Part shown: positions 15,123 through 23,047 of the stretch, one piece after another
Layout of the letters: each line of letters opens with the position of its first letter
How positions within the stretch are numbered: position 1 is the stretch's first letter
Source: G965247775 sp965247775
GTDB lineage: Bacteria > Chloroflexota > Dehalococcoidia > Bin125
Assembly (NCBI GenBank): GCA_965247775.1
Contig: OZ252031.1
Location: forward strand, 992,001-1,056,000
Reading direction: 5' to 3'
DNA: 64,000 nucleotides
Made by a program: the position numbers and the translations under genes
Notes under the pieces: generated by a model
Told to the model about the DNA's origin: nothing
Seen by the model: only the letters and a program-made list of their open reading frames with translations
Databases searched by the model: none

Positions 15123-16895
15123 TTAAGCGGGGCGTGCGGCCGAGGCCGCCTCCGAGACGTGCGAGAGCACTTGCTCTTCGCGCGAGCCGTTGCGGTAGAC
15201 GGTGATGCCCTTGCAGCCCTCGCGCCAGGCCAGCACGAAGGCCGAGTGCACGTCGTCGGCGGTGGAGGCGTGGGGGAAGTTGATCGTCTTGGAGACCGCG
15301 TTGTCGACATGGCGCTGGAAGGCCGCCTGCATGCGGACGTGCCAGGGCCAGCCGACGTCGTGCGCGGTGACCAGGACGCGCCCGGCCTGCGGCGGGGCCT
15401 GGGGCCAGTCGCGCAGTGCGCCCCCGTGCAGCAGATGCTCTTGCAGGAGGGCGCTCCACCAGCCCTCCCGCTCGGCGCGGGCGCGAATGGCCGGGTGCAC
15501 TTCGGTGATCGGTGTTCGGCGCTGGGGATCGGCGCCGTCCAGATAGTGCTGTCGCACGTAGGCCAGCGCGTAGACCGGCTCGATCCCGCTTGAGCAGCCC
15601 GCAATGATGCTGAGCGTGCCGGTGGGAGCGATGGTCGTGCGGGTGGCGTTGCGGTAGCGGGGGCCGCCGGGGTCGAAGATGGATCCTTGCCAGGCCGGGA
15701 ACGCGCCGCGCTCGGCCCCCAGCGCCTCCGAGGCGGCGTTGGCTCGCTTCTGCACGAATGCTCCCAGCCGCTCCGCCTGGGCCAGCGCGTCAGTGCAGTC
15801 GTAGGGCAAGCCCAGCGCGATCAGCAGGTCGGCGAAGCCCATGATCCCCAGCCCGATCTTGCGCGTGCTCAGCGTCGCTCGCTCGATCTCGGGGGAGGGG
15901 TAGCGGTTGACCGTGATCACGTCGTCCAGGAAGCGCACGGCGATGTCCACCGCTTCGCCCAGGGCCGGCCAGTCCACGTCGCGGTCCCGCACGAAGGCGG
16001 CGACGTTGATCGAGCCGAGCGTGCAGGACTCGTAGGGCAGCAACGGCTGCTCGCCGCAGGGATTCGTCGACTCGATGGCCCCGAGCTGCGGCGTGGGGTT
16101 GTCGCGATTGATCCGGTCCAGGAAGACCAGGCCCGGATCGCCGTGGCGCCAGGCCTGGTCGCTGATCGCCAGCAGCATCGCTTCCGCGTTGCGCCGCCCC
16201 ACCTCTTGCCCGCTGCGCGGATTGACAAGGGCGTAGTCGTCGCCCGCGAGCGCGGCCTGCATAAAGGCATCGCCCGCGCCAACGGAGAGGTTGAAGTTGG
16301 TCAGCGTGTGGGCGTCCGCCTTGGCCCGCACGAAGCGCTCGATGTCGGGGTGCTCCACGTTGAGGATGGCCATGTTGGCGCCGCGCCGGGCGCCACCTTG
16401 CTTGATGGCGTCCGTGGCGGCGTCGAAGACCTCCATGAAGGAGACCGGCCCGCTCGCCACGCCGTGCGTCGACTGGACGATGTCGTTGCCGGGGCGCAGC
16501 CGCGAGAAGGCAAAGCCCGTGCCGCCGCCGCTCTGGTGGATCAGCGCGGCGTCGCGCAGCGAGTCGAAGATGCCCCGCAGCGAATCCTCCACCGGCAGCA
16601 CGAAGCAGGCGGCCAGCTGCTGCAGCTCCAGCCCCGCGTTCATCAGTGTGGGCGAGTTGGGCAAGAAGCGCAGCCCCGCCATGAGATCGTAGGCGCGGGC
16701 CGCGAACGCGTCGGCGTCGCCGCCTTGCCCTGCCTCGGCCGAGGCGACCGTCCGCGCCACGCGCCAGAACATTTGCGCGGGCGTCTCCAGGCGATCGTGT
16801 GGCTCAGCGCGCTGCAGGTAGCGACGTTCCAGGACCAAGCGCCCGGCGTCGGTCAGGGGGATCTCCGTGCTGGGGCCCGAGGGCGCGCTCGGCAT
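15123..16895 (-). CDS. nrdJ: Adenosylcobalamin-dependent (class II) ribonucleotide reductase
   Basis: Makes deoxyribonucleotides without oxygen dependence, using coenzyme B12. The 590-residue protein has the class II landmarks: LAACFVLPVEDS with the first redox cysteine, NPCGEQPLLPYE with the radical-site cysteine, ESCTLGSIN, GIMGFADLL and the C-terminal SKTINFPHAS. There is no N-terminal ATP-cone, and it ends in an Ala-rich stretch without the cysteine-rich tail that re-reduces the active site in many NrdJ proteins. The core is intact, so it should still be an enzyme. It begins 15 bases after nrdR, forming an nrdR-nrdJ unit downstream of ftsZ. Confidence 0.93.
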   Translation of the reverse strand: MPSAPSGPSTEIPLTDAGRLVLERRYLQRAEPHDRLETPAQMFWRVARTVASAEAGQGGDADAFAARAYDLMAGLRFLPNSPTLMNAGLELQQLAACFVLPVEDSLRGIFDSLRDAALIHQSGGGTGFAFSRLRPGNDIVQSTHGVASGPVSFMEVFDAATDAIKQGGARRGANMAILNVEHPDIERFVRAKADAHTLTNFNLSVGAGDAFMQAALAGDDYALVNPRSGQEVGRRNAEAMLLAISDQAWRHGDPGLVFLDRINRDNPTPQLGAIESTNPCGEQPLLPYESCTLGSINVAAFVRDRDVDWPALGEAVDIAVRFLDDVITVNRYPSPEIERATLSTRKIGLGIMGFADLLIALGLPYDCTDALAQAERLGAFVQKRANAASEALGAERGAFPAWQGSIFDPGGPRYRNATRTTIAPTGTLSIIAGCSSGIEPVYALAYVRQHYLDGADPQRRTPITEVHPAIRARAEREGWWSALLQEHLLHGGALRDWPQAPPQAGRVLVTAHDVGWPWHVRMQAAFQRHVDNAVSKTINFPHASTADDVHSAFVLAWREGCKGITVYRNGSREEQVLSHVSEAASAARPA

Positions 16896-16910
16896 CCTCC
16901 TGCGCTCCCG

Positions 16911-17516
16911 TCAGTCCGCGGCCGTCCGAGGCTCCGCCAGCGCAGCGACGGATGCCGCGGTGGTGGGCGCGGTGGTGGGCGCGGTGGTGGGCACGGTGGT
17001 GGGCACGGCCGCGCCCTGCCCGGCGATGCCCGGGAGCAGCGGTTGTGCCCGATCGTCGGGGGCGGGCGCGGGCAGCGGCGACTCCGCCGCCGCCAGTTCC
17101 CGTCGCAGCGCCTCCGTGTCGTCGGGGCGGCGGAAGACGGAGGCGAAGCGGAACGCGGTCACGCGATCCCGCGGGAGCAAGCGCTCCCAGACCCAGCCGC
17201 CTACGGTCTCGCTGGACACCTCGGCGCGGGCGCTCTGCCGCGCCCGCGCGCGCACGGCCTCCACGATCGCCTTGATGTCCTCTTCGGGCAGGGGCCGCTT
17301 GGCCGCGGCGAGGCGCACGCCGCGCTCCACCTTGGCGCTCTGAAACGGCTCCCGACGGCCGTCGAGCTTGACGACCACGGGTTCCAGTTCAGTGATGCGC
17401 TCGTAGGTCGTGAAGCGGTGCTTGCAGGTGTCGCAGGCCCGGCGGCGGCGCACGGCTTCCCCAGACGGGCGCGTGTCGACCACGCCGGTCGTGCCGCCGC
17501 AGTGTGGGCACTCCAT
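16911..17516 (-). CDS. nrdR: Transcriptional repressor NrdR with a repeat-containing tail
   Basis: Nucleotide-sensing repressor of ribonucleotide reductase genes. The N-terminus is the zinc ribbon (CPHC at 3-6, CDTC at 28-31), followed by the ATP-cone domain (VVKLDGRREPF through to about residue 140). Most NrdR proteins end near residue 150-160. This one continues with a Pro/Thr/Ala tail containing four PTT repeats encoded by 12-bp tandem copies. It lies directly upstream of nrdJ, its expected target. I did not find a clear NrdR box upstream. Confidence 0.95.
   Translation of the reverse strand: MECPHCGGTTGVVDTRPSGEAVRRRRACDTCKHRFTTYERITELEPVVVKLDGRREPFQSAKVERGVRLAAAKRPLPEEDIKAIVEAVRARARQSARAEVSSETVGGWVWERLLPRDRVTAFRFASVFRRPDDTEALRRELAAAESPLPAPAPDDRAQPLLPGIAGQGAAVPTTVPTTAPTTAPTTAASVAALAEPRTAAD
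16957..17004 (-). repeat. Four tandem 12-bp units in the nrdR tail
   Basis: Three identical units GCGGTGGTGGGC and a fourth differing at its first base (plus-strand sequence) encode repeated PTTA/PTTV in the NrdR C-terminal extension. Being multiples of three, length changes would stay in frame. Confidence 0.85.
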
Positions 17517-17599
17517 GTGACCGCATCGTACCGGGTTCCGGCAAGCACCGAGTGGGACAGGAGTCGCCGCCGGACTCCGGACGGCGGGCGGGATAGCGA

Positions 17600-17632
17600 G
17601 GGGGCGGTGTTATCTCCCGAGACACCGCCCCC
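17600..17632 (-). terminator. Stem-loop downstream of ftsZ
   Basis: GGGGGCGGTGT (17600-17610) and ACACCGCCCCC (17622-17632) are exact complements, an 11-bp GC-rich stem with an 11-base loop. It lies between the ftsZ stop and nrdR, with no following T-run. It probably ends or attenuates the division operon. Confidence 0.6.
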
Positions 17633-17643
17633 CCTGGTCGTGC

Positions 17644-17661
17644 TGGCTCTTAGAGGAGCCA
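17644..17661 (-). terminator. Second short stem-loop between ftsZ and nrdR
   Basis: TGGCTC (17644-17649) pairs with GAGCCA (17656-17661) around a 6-base loop. It stands in series with the larger stem-loop at 17600-17632 and about 50 bases after the ftsZ stop. Confidence 0.4.
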
Positions 17662-17713
17662 AGTAACGAGCGAGTCCGGCCCTCCCTTCCAGGTCTCTGC
17701 GATCCTGCCGGTC

Positions 17714-18802
17714 CTACTGCACCGGCACCCGGCGCCGGCGCAGGAAGGCAGGCAACTCCACGTCATCGCCGTCCACTCCGAGTTCCTCGAGGATGTCGGA
17801 GGACCAGCGCTCGACCTCGGTGCGCGTGGGCGTCTCGAGGCCCAGTTCGCGCCGGGCCGTGAAGCCGGTCGCGATGACGGTCAGCGTCACGTCGTCGCCC
17901 AGGCTGGGGTCGACGGCGGTGCCGAAGATGATCTCCGCCTCCGGGTCCACCATCTCCTGGATCAGCTTGGCCGCCAGGTTGAGTTCGTTCAGGCCCAGGC
18001 TGCCGGAGGAGGTGAGGTTGAACAGCACCTTGCGGGCGCCGGTGATATCGGTTTCCAGCAAGGGACTCGTGATGGCCGACTGGGCCGCGTCGACGGCGCG
18101 GTTGCCGCCGCTGCCGCGGCCGATCGCCATGAGCGCCTGGCCGCCTTCGCCCATCACCTTCTTGACGTCGTTGAAGTCCAGGTTCACTTCGCCCGGCGTG
18201 GTGATCACGTCCGAGATGCCGGAGATCCCCTGCCGCAGGACGTCGTCGGCCATGGCGAAGGCCTTGCTGACGGACATGTCGTCGTTGACCAGCGCCAGCA
18301 GGCGGTCGTTGGGGATCGTGATCACGGTGTCGGCGTGCTGCTCCAGGCGGCCCACACCGTTGCCGGCGGCGGCGCGGCGTTGCGCCCCCTCGAAGCCGAA
18401 GGGCTTGGTCACGACGGCGATCGTGAGGGCCCCGGCCAACTTGGCGACCTCGGCCACGACGGGCGCCGCGCCCGTGCCGGTGCCGCCGCCCATGCCGGCG
18501 GTGACGAAGACCATGTCCATGTCGCGCACGGCCTCCAGCAGCTCGTCGCGCGATTCCTCCGCCGCCTTCTGGCCCAGCTCGGGGTTGCCGCCCACGCCCA
18601 GCCCCCGCGAGACGCGGTCGCCGATGCGGATCGTCTCAGGGGAGTGGCTGTGCTGCAGTTGCTGCGCGTCCGTGTTGACCGAGACGAAGCGGACGCCGCT
18701 GATCCCTTCCTCGATCATGCGATCGACGGCGTTGCAGCCGCCTCCGCCCACGCCGATCACTTTGATCGGCGGCAACCCGCTGAGGTCGTCGTAACGTGAC
18801 AT
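17714..18802 (-). CDS. ftsZ: Cell division protein FtsZ
   Basis: Tubulin-like GTPase that forms the division ring. 362 residues with GVGGGGCNAV near 17-26, the GTP signature GGGTGTG at 105-111 and the T7 loop region NLDFNDVKKVM. The C-terminal peptide DVELPAFLRRRR matches the conserved segment that binds FtsA and other partners, after a very short linker. ATG 18802 has AAGGA seven to eight bases upstream. It is the last gene of the dcw cluster, after ftsA. Confidence 0.98.
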   Translation of the reverse strand: MSRYDDLSGLPPIKVIGVGGGGCNAVDRMIEEGISGVRFVSVNTDAQQLQHSHSPETIRIGDRVSRGLGVGGNPELGQKAAEESRDELLEAVRDMDMVFVTAGMGGGTGTGAAPVVAEVAKLAGALTIAVVTKPFGFEGAQRRAAAGNGVGRLEQHADTVITIPNDRLLALVNDDMSVSKAFAMADDVLRQGISGISDVITTPGEVNLDFNDVKKVMGEGGQALMAIGRGSGGNRAVDAAQSAITSPLLETDITGARKVLFNLTSSGSLGLNELNLAAKLIQEMVDPEAEIIFGTAVDPSLGDDVTLTVIATGFTARRELGLETPTRTEVERWSSDILEELGVDGDDVELPAFLRRRRVPVQ

Positions 18803-18854
18803 CCGGCGTTCCTTACTTCCCCGCCACCAAATGTTGGGGTCGTTCGCTGGCCGG

Positions 18855-18883
18855 CCGTTCCGCGCGCCCCAGGCGCGGAACGG
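18855..18883 (-). promoter_or_regulatory. Stem-loop in the ftsA-ftsZ gap
   Basis: CCGTTCCGCGC and GCGCGGAACGG are exact complements, an 11-bp stem with a 7-base loop. It sits in the only sizeable gap (106 bases) between ftsA and ftsZ. It could stabilise a processed ftsZ mRNA or attenuate read-through. Confidence 0.45.
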
Positions 18884-18908
18884 GGTTCCACGGTTTCGTC
18901 GGGGCGTG

Positions 18909-20162
18909 TTATTGCGGCAGGAACACCTTCCCCAATCGGCCGACGCTGCGGAAGAGGTCGCCCACCCCCGCGCCCGACGGCATGCGCAGCCGCATGGGCT
19001 GCCCGGACGGTTCCAACGTCGCTTCCGACATCCAGCGCAGAAGCGCCAGACTGGTCGCGTAGGCCGGACCGGACACGTGATCCGTCAGGCCATACACCTC
19101 CGATACCTCGCCGACGCGGGCCGGCAGGCCGGTCATGCTCTCCGCCAGGGGAATTAGCCCATCCAGTTCGGCCGTGCCGCCGCTGAGCACCAGGCCCGCG
19201 GAGATCGTGTCCACGTGTCCACCGCGCTTCACTTCCACCAGCGCCATGGAGAGGATCTCCTCGATCCGCGCCTCCACGATCTCGGCGATTAACTGCTTGC
19301 GAACCTCCCGCCGCTCGTCCTGCCCGAACGACGTCAGGGTCACGCTCTCTTCAATCCCCACGCCCTGGACCTGGGCCGTGCCGTGGCGCGTCTTGGCTTG
19401 CTCGGCCACCGGGAAGGGACAACGCAGCCCCGCCACCAGATCGCGCGTGACGTGCACACCGCCCACCGGCAGCGCCGCGGTGTGGATGATGGCGCCGTCC
19501 ATGTACACGGCGATGTCGGTGGTGCCGCCGCCGATGTCCACCGAGACGACGCCCTCCTGCTGCTCGTCCGGGTCCAGCACCGCCGCCGAGGTCGCGACGG
19601 CGGAGGCGATCAGGGCCTCCACCTGCACCCCCGCTCCCTCGACACACTTCATCACGTTCTGCAGCGCGTTGACGCCGCCTGTGACCATGTGCATCTCCAC
19701 GTCCAGGCGCTGGCCGTGCATCCCCTCGGGGTCGCTCACGCGGTCCTGCCCGTCCACCACGAAGTAGCGCGGCAGGGCGTGCATCAACTCCCGGTTGCTC
19801 TTCAGGCTGACGGTGCGGGCGGCATCGATGACGCGTTGGGTGTCGTCGCCGCTGATCGAGCGGCCGGCGTCGGGCACGGCCACGATGCCGCGGTTGTTGA
19901 GCGACGCCAGGTGCGCCCCGGACACGTTCACGGCGGCGGACAGGATCCGCGTGCCGCTGGCCCGCTCGGCTTTTTCGATGGAGGCCACGATCGCCTCCGT
20001 CGCCTTGCCGATACTGCTGATCTGGCCCTTCTCGATCCCCGCCGAGGGGACGACGCCGGCTCCCAAGATCCGTAGCATCTCCCCGTCCGCGACATCGCCA
20101 ACCACCGTCGCGATCTTCGTGCTGCCCAGATCGATGGCCGCTATCGCGGTACCTCTGGCCAT
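18909..20162 (-). CDS. ftsA: Cell division protein FtsA
   Basis: Actin-like protein that anchors FtsZ to the membrane. 417 residues from ATG 20162, which has AAGGAG upstream. Visible motifs are AIDLGSTKIAT (phosphate 1), DIGGGTTDIAVY (phosphate 2) and LSGGTAELDG (adenosine region). The C-terminus GVGDLFRSVGRLGKVF is an amphipathic membrane-targeting helix as expected. It follows ftsQ after a 29-base gap. Confidence 0.97.
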   Translation of the reverse strand: MARGTAIAAIDLGSTKIATVVGDVADGEMLRILGAGVVPSAGIEKGQISSIGKATEAIVASIEKAERASGTRILSAAVNVSGAHLASLNNRGIVAVPDAGRSISGDDTQRVIDAARTVSLKSNRELMHALPRYFVVDGQDRVSDPEGMHGQRLDVEMHMVTGGVNALQNVMKCVEGAGVQVEALIASAVATSAAVLDPDEQQEGVVSVDIGGGTTDIAVYMDGAIIHTAALPVGGVHVTRDLVAGLRCPFPVAEQAKTRHGTAQVQGVGIEESVTLTSFGQDERREVRKQLIAEIVEARIEEILSMALVEVKRGGHVDTISAGLVLSGGTAELDGLIPLAESMTGLPARVGEVSEVYGLTDHVSGPAYATSLALLRWMSEATLEPSGQPMRLRMPSGAGVGDLFRSVGRLGKVFLPQ

Positions 20163-20191
20163 CTCCGTCTCCTTCTGTTTCCGGATCCGCC

Positions 20192-20986
20192 CTAGGGCTC
20201 CACGATCCGGGTTGCCCGACCTAATCCGAGCCCGATCTCCACCGCCGGCCGCGTACCAAACCGCAAGTCGGCGATCAGCAGCGGCTCGCCGCGCCGCTGT
20301 GCTTCCTGCTCCAGGCGCTCCCAGACCTGGTACTTGAAGGCGAAGCCGTCGGCGTCCCCGAACGTGATCCGCCCGTGTCGTGTGACGACCGTCAGGCCGG
20401 TCCGCAGCGACCATTCATAGGCCAGGATCTCGGGCCCCTTGCGGGGGATCCCGATCTCCTGGATGCGCCCGATCAGGTCCACCGCCTCCAGGCCCAGCCG
20501 CGCCCCGGCCTGGATCGTCGGCAGCGAGGAGATCTGTCGCACTAGGATGCTGTCGGCCCCGGCCGTCACACCCTCCAGGACGACGCCCTCGCGGTCGACG
20601 GCCCAGACCTCGCCGCCAACCTCCCAGCGCACCCAGGGTTCCCGCTCCACGACTTCCACGTGGATCGTGTTGGGCCATTCGCGCCGGATGCGAGCGTCCC
20701 GGATCATGGGCTGCGCGAGGATGCGCTGCCGCGCGGCCGCCAGGTCCGTGAGGAGGATGTTTTCGCCAGTCAGCGCGGCCAGCTGCGCCACCGCCCCGCG
20801 CGAGACGTGTTTCGTGCCGCTCACCTCCACACTGCGTACCTCCAGCAGCGGCGAGTTCAAGACCACCAGCGCCGCCGCCAGCGTGGCCGACAGCGTCAGC
20901 AGCGCGATCACCGTGAGCCAGCGCGGCCGCCAGCGCCGGCCTTCCGGCGCCGGGGCCTCCGCCTCCGCGGCTTCCTCCGTCGTCAT
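20192..20986 (-). CDS. ftsQ: Cell division protein FtsQ/DivIB
   Basis: Single-pass division protein of 264 residues: a short acidic cytoplasmic tail, a membrane helix at about 24-44, the POTRA domain (LLEVRSVEVSGTKHVSRGAV) and the beta domain with REWPNTIHVEVVEREPWV, a family hallmark. It has no clear Shine-Dalgarno. It lies 43 bases after ddl and before ftsA, the standard order. Confidence 0.93.
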   Translation of the reverse strand: MTTEEAAEAEAPAPEGRRWRPRWLTVIALLTLSATLAAALVVLNSPLLEVRSVEVSGTKHVSRGAVAQLAALTGENILLTDLAAARQRILAQPMIRDARIRREWPNTIHVEVVEREPWVRWEVGGEVWAVDREGVVLEGVTAGADSILVRQISSLPTIQAGARLGLEAVDLIGRIQEIGIPRKGPEILAYEWSLRTGLTVVTRHGRITFGDADGFAFKYQVWERLEQEAQRRGEPLLIADLRFGTRPAVEIGLGLGRATRIVEP

Positions 20987-21029
20987 GTAGGCTTGATCGC
21001 GGTAGAGACGCTCGGCACCGCGCGATGGA

Positions 21030-22118
21030 TCAGCTATCTCGCGACCTCCCTGCCTCGCGCTCGAGGGCCAGCGCCACCAAGCGATCGATCAACTGGGGGA
21101 AGGACAGCCCCGCCGCCTCCCAGGTCCGCGGGAACATGCTCGTACGCGTGAAGCCGGGGATCGTGTTGATCTCGTTCAGCCAGATCCGATCGTCCGCGTC
21201 GAGGAAGAGATCCACCCGGGCCATGCCGGCGCAGTCGATCGCGGCGAAGGCGGCCGTCGCCAGCAGCTGCGCTTGCTCGGCGGCGCCCGGCGGCAGGTCC
21301 GGGCGCAGCACCAGCTCCGTGCCCGGGTCGTCGTACTTGGCCGCGTAGTCATAGAACTCGCGCGTGCAGCGGATCTCGCCCGGTGGCGCGGCTTCCACTC
21401 CACCCCCCGCCGCCGCCGGCCGCTCCAGCGCACCGCACTCCAGCTCCCGCCCCGCGATGCCCTGCTCCACGATCACCTTGCAGTCGTAACGCAGGGCCTC
21501 CTCGACGGCCGGCCCGATCTCGTCGCGCGCGTGGAGCTTGACGATGCCCAGGCTGCTGCCGCCGTTGCTGGGCTTGACGAAGAGGGGCAGCGACAGGTCC
21601 GCCAGGGCGTCCTCCAGCACCGTCCGCTGGCGGCGCCAGTCGCGCTCACGCAGCACGCGGTACGGCGCCAGCGGCAGGCCGGCCTGCGCGAAGAGCGCTT
21701 TCATCAAGGTCTTGTCCATGCCCACGCCGGACGCCCCCACGCCTGCTCCCACATAGGGCAGCCCCGCCAGCTCGAGGAGGCCTTGCAGGGCGCCATCCTC
21801 GCCACCTCTGCCGTGAATGAGCGGGAAGACCACGTCCGCCTCGTTCAGGCTTGCCAGCACGTCCGCCGAGCGCAGGAGCGCGTGTCCCGCTGCGGCAGGC
21901 ACGCACTCGGGCGCTCCCGCCTCGAACGCCGCCAGCAGCGCCGCCGACTCCGCTGCCGTGACCCAGCCACCGCTCCGGTCGACGGCCAGCGGCAGCGGCT
22001 CGAAGCGCTCGCGGTCGACGGCCGCGAGGACGGAGCGCGCCGAGCGCACGGAGACCGTGTGCTCAGGGCTGGCGCCGCCGAAGATCACGGCCAGCCGCCG
22101 CCGGCTGCCGCCGCTCAC
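21030..22118 (-). CDS. ddl: D-alanine--D-alanine ligase
   Basis: ATP-grasp enzyme that makes D-Ala-D-Ala for peptidoglycan. 362 residues, with N-terminal IFGGASPEHTVSVRSA, HGRGGEDGALQGLLEL, the ATP-grasp segment VKPSNGGSSLGI and the C-terminal metal-binding WLNEINTIPGFT. The GTG start at 22118 overlaps the murB stop (GTGA). Its place between murB and ftsQ matches many Gram-positive dcw clusters. Confidence 0.96.
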   Translation of the reverse strand: MSGGSRRRLAVIFGGASPEHTVSVRSARSVLAAVDRERFEPLPLAVDRSGGWVTAAESAALLAAFEAGAPECVPAAAGHALLRSADVLASLNEADVVFPLIHGRGGEDGALQGLLELAGLPYVGAGVGASGVGMDKTLMKALFAQAGLPLAPYRVLRERDWRRQRTVLEDALADLSLPLFVKPSNGGSSLGIVKLHARDEIGPAVEEALRYDCKVIVEQGIAGRELECGALERPAAAGGGVEAAPPGEIRCTREFYDYAAKYDDPGTELVLRPDLPPGAAEQAQLLATAAFAAIDCAGMARVDLFLDADDRIWLNEINTIPGFTRTSMFPRTWEAAGLSFPQLIDRLVALALEREAGRSRDS

Positions 22119-23047
22119 GGCGCCGCCTCCCCGACCGAGGTGACTTCGCGTTCCAGACGGATGCCGAACTCCTCATGCACGCGGAGCTCCGCCGTCTTCA
22201 TCAGCGCCTCGACGTCGGCCGCGTGCGCCTGCCCGAGGTTGAGGAAGTAATTGGTGTGTTTCTCGCTGACCTGCGCGTCGCCGATGCGATGCCCCCGCAG
22301 CCCCACCCGATCGATCAGCCACCAGGCCGGATGCGCCGCCGGGTTCTTGAAGACGGAGCCCGCGTTGCGCCCGCGGGGAGCCGACGCCTTGCGCCGTGTC
22401 TCCAGCTCTTGCACCCGCGACACCGCCGCCGCCGGATCCCCGGCCTCCAGCGCGAACTCCAGCTCGAGAATGATCCGGTCCGCCAGGAGGCCGCGCGTGA
22501 AATCGCTCGACCGATAGGTGAGGCGCAAATCGCTTGCCTCCAGCGTCTCCTCGGCGCCGTCTGCATCGACCGCGCGGATCGAGACCAGGACGTCGGCCAG
22601 GCAGCCGCCGTAGGCGCCGGCGTTGTAGACCACCGCCCCGCCCAGCGAGCCTGGGATGCCGGCGGCCCACTCCAGGCCCCGCAGCCCGCCCCGCGCCGTC
22701 GATCGCGCCAGCCGCGCGAACGAGGCCCCCGCTTCGGCCCGCAGCCGGACCTCCGACCCCTTCACTGCCGGCGGCGGCACGGCCGTGGCCTTGTTCTCGA
22801 TCACGACGCCGCGGATGCCGCCGTCCCGCACCAGGATGTTGGAGCCCGAGCCCAGCACGAAGCACGGTAAGCCGGCCCCGCCCGCGACCAGCGCCAGGCG
22901 CCGCAGCCCCGCCAGCGTCCGCACCACGACGTAGGCGTCGGCGGGCCCGCCCACGCCGAAGGTCGTGTGCCGCGACATGGCTTCCCCCTCCCGCAGGGAG
23001 CCGCCCTCGGCTTCGGCCGCCTGGCGCAGGAGCGTCATGGCGTTCAT
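22115..23047 (-). CDS. murB: UDP-N-acetylenolpyruvoylglucosamine reductase
   Basis: FAD enzyme that reduces UDP-GlcNAc-enolpyruvate to UDP-MurNAc. 310 residues, with HTTFGVGGPAD, FVLGSGSNILVRDGG, GIPGSLGGAVVYNAGAYG, RNAGSVFKNP and a C-terminal SEKHTNYFLN. The shape is that of the shorter (type II) enzymes. The ATG overlaps the murC stop by four bases, and ddl is overlapped in the same way. Confidence 0.97.
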   Translation of the reverse strand: MNAMTLLRQAAEAEGGSLREGEAMSRHTTFGVGGPADAYVVVRTLAGLRRLALVAGGAGLPCFVLGSGSNILVRDGGIRGVVIENKATAVPPPAVKGSEVRLRAEAGASFARLARSTARGGLRGLEWAAGIPGSLGGAVVYNAGAYGGCLADVLVSIRAVDADGAEETLEASDLRLTYRSSDFTRGLLADRIILELEFALEAGDPAAAVSRVQELETRRKASAPRGRNAGSVFKNPAAHPAWWLIDRVGLRGHRIGDAQVSEKHTNYFLNLGQAHAADVEALMKTAELRVHEEFGIRLEREVTSVGEAAP

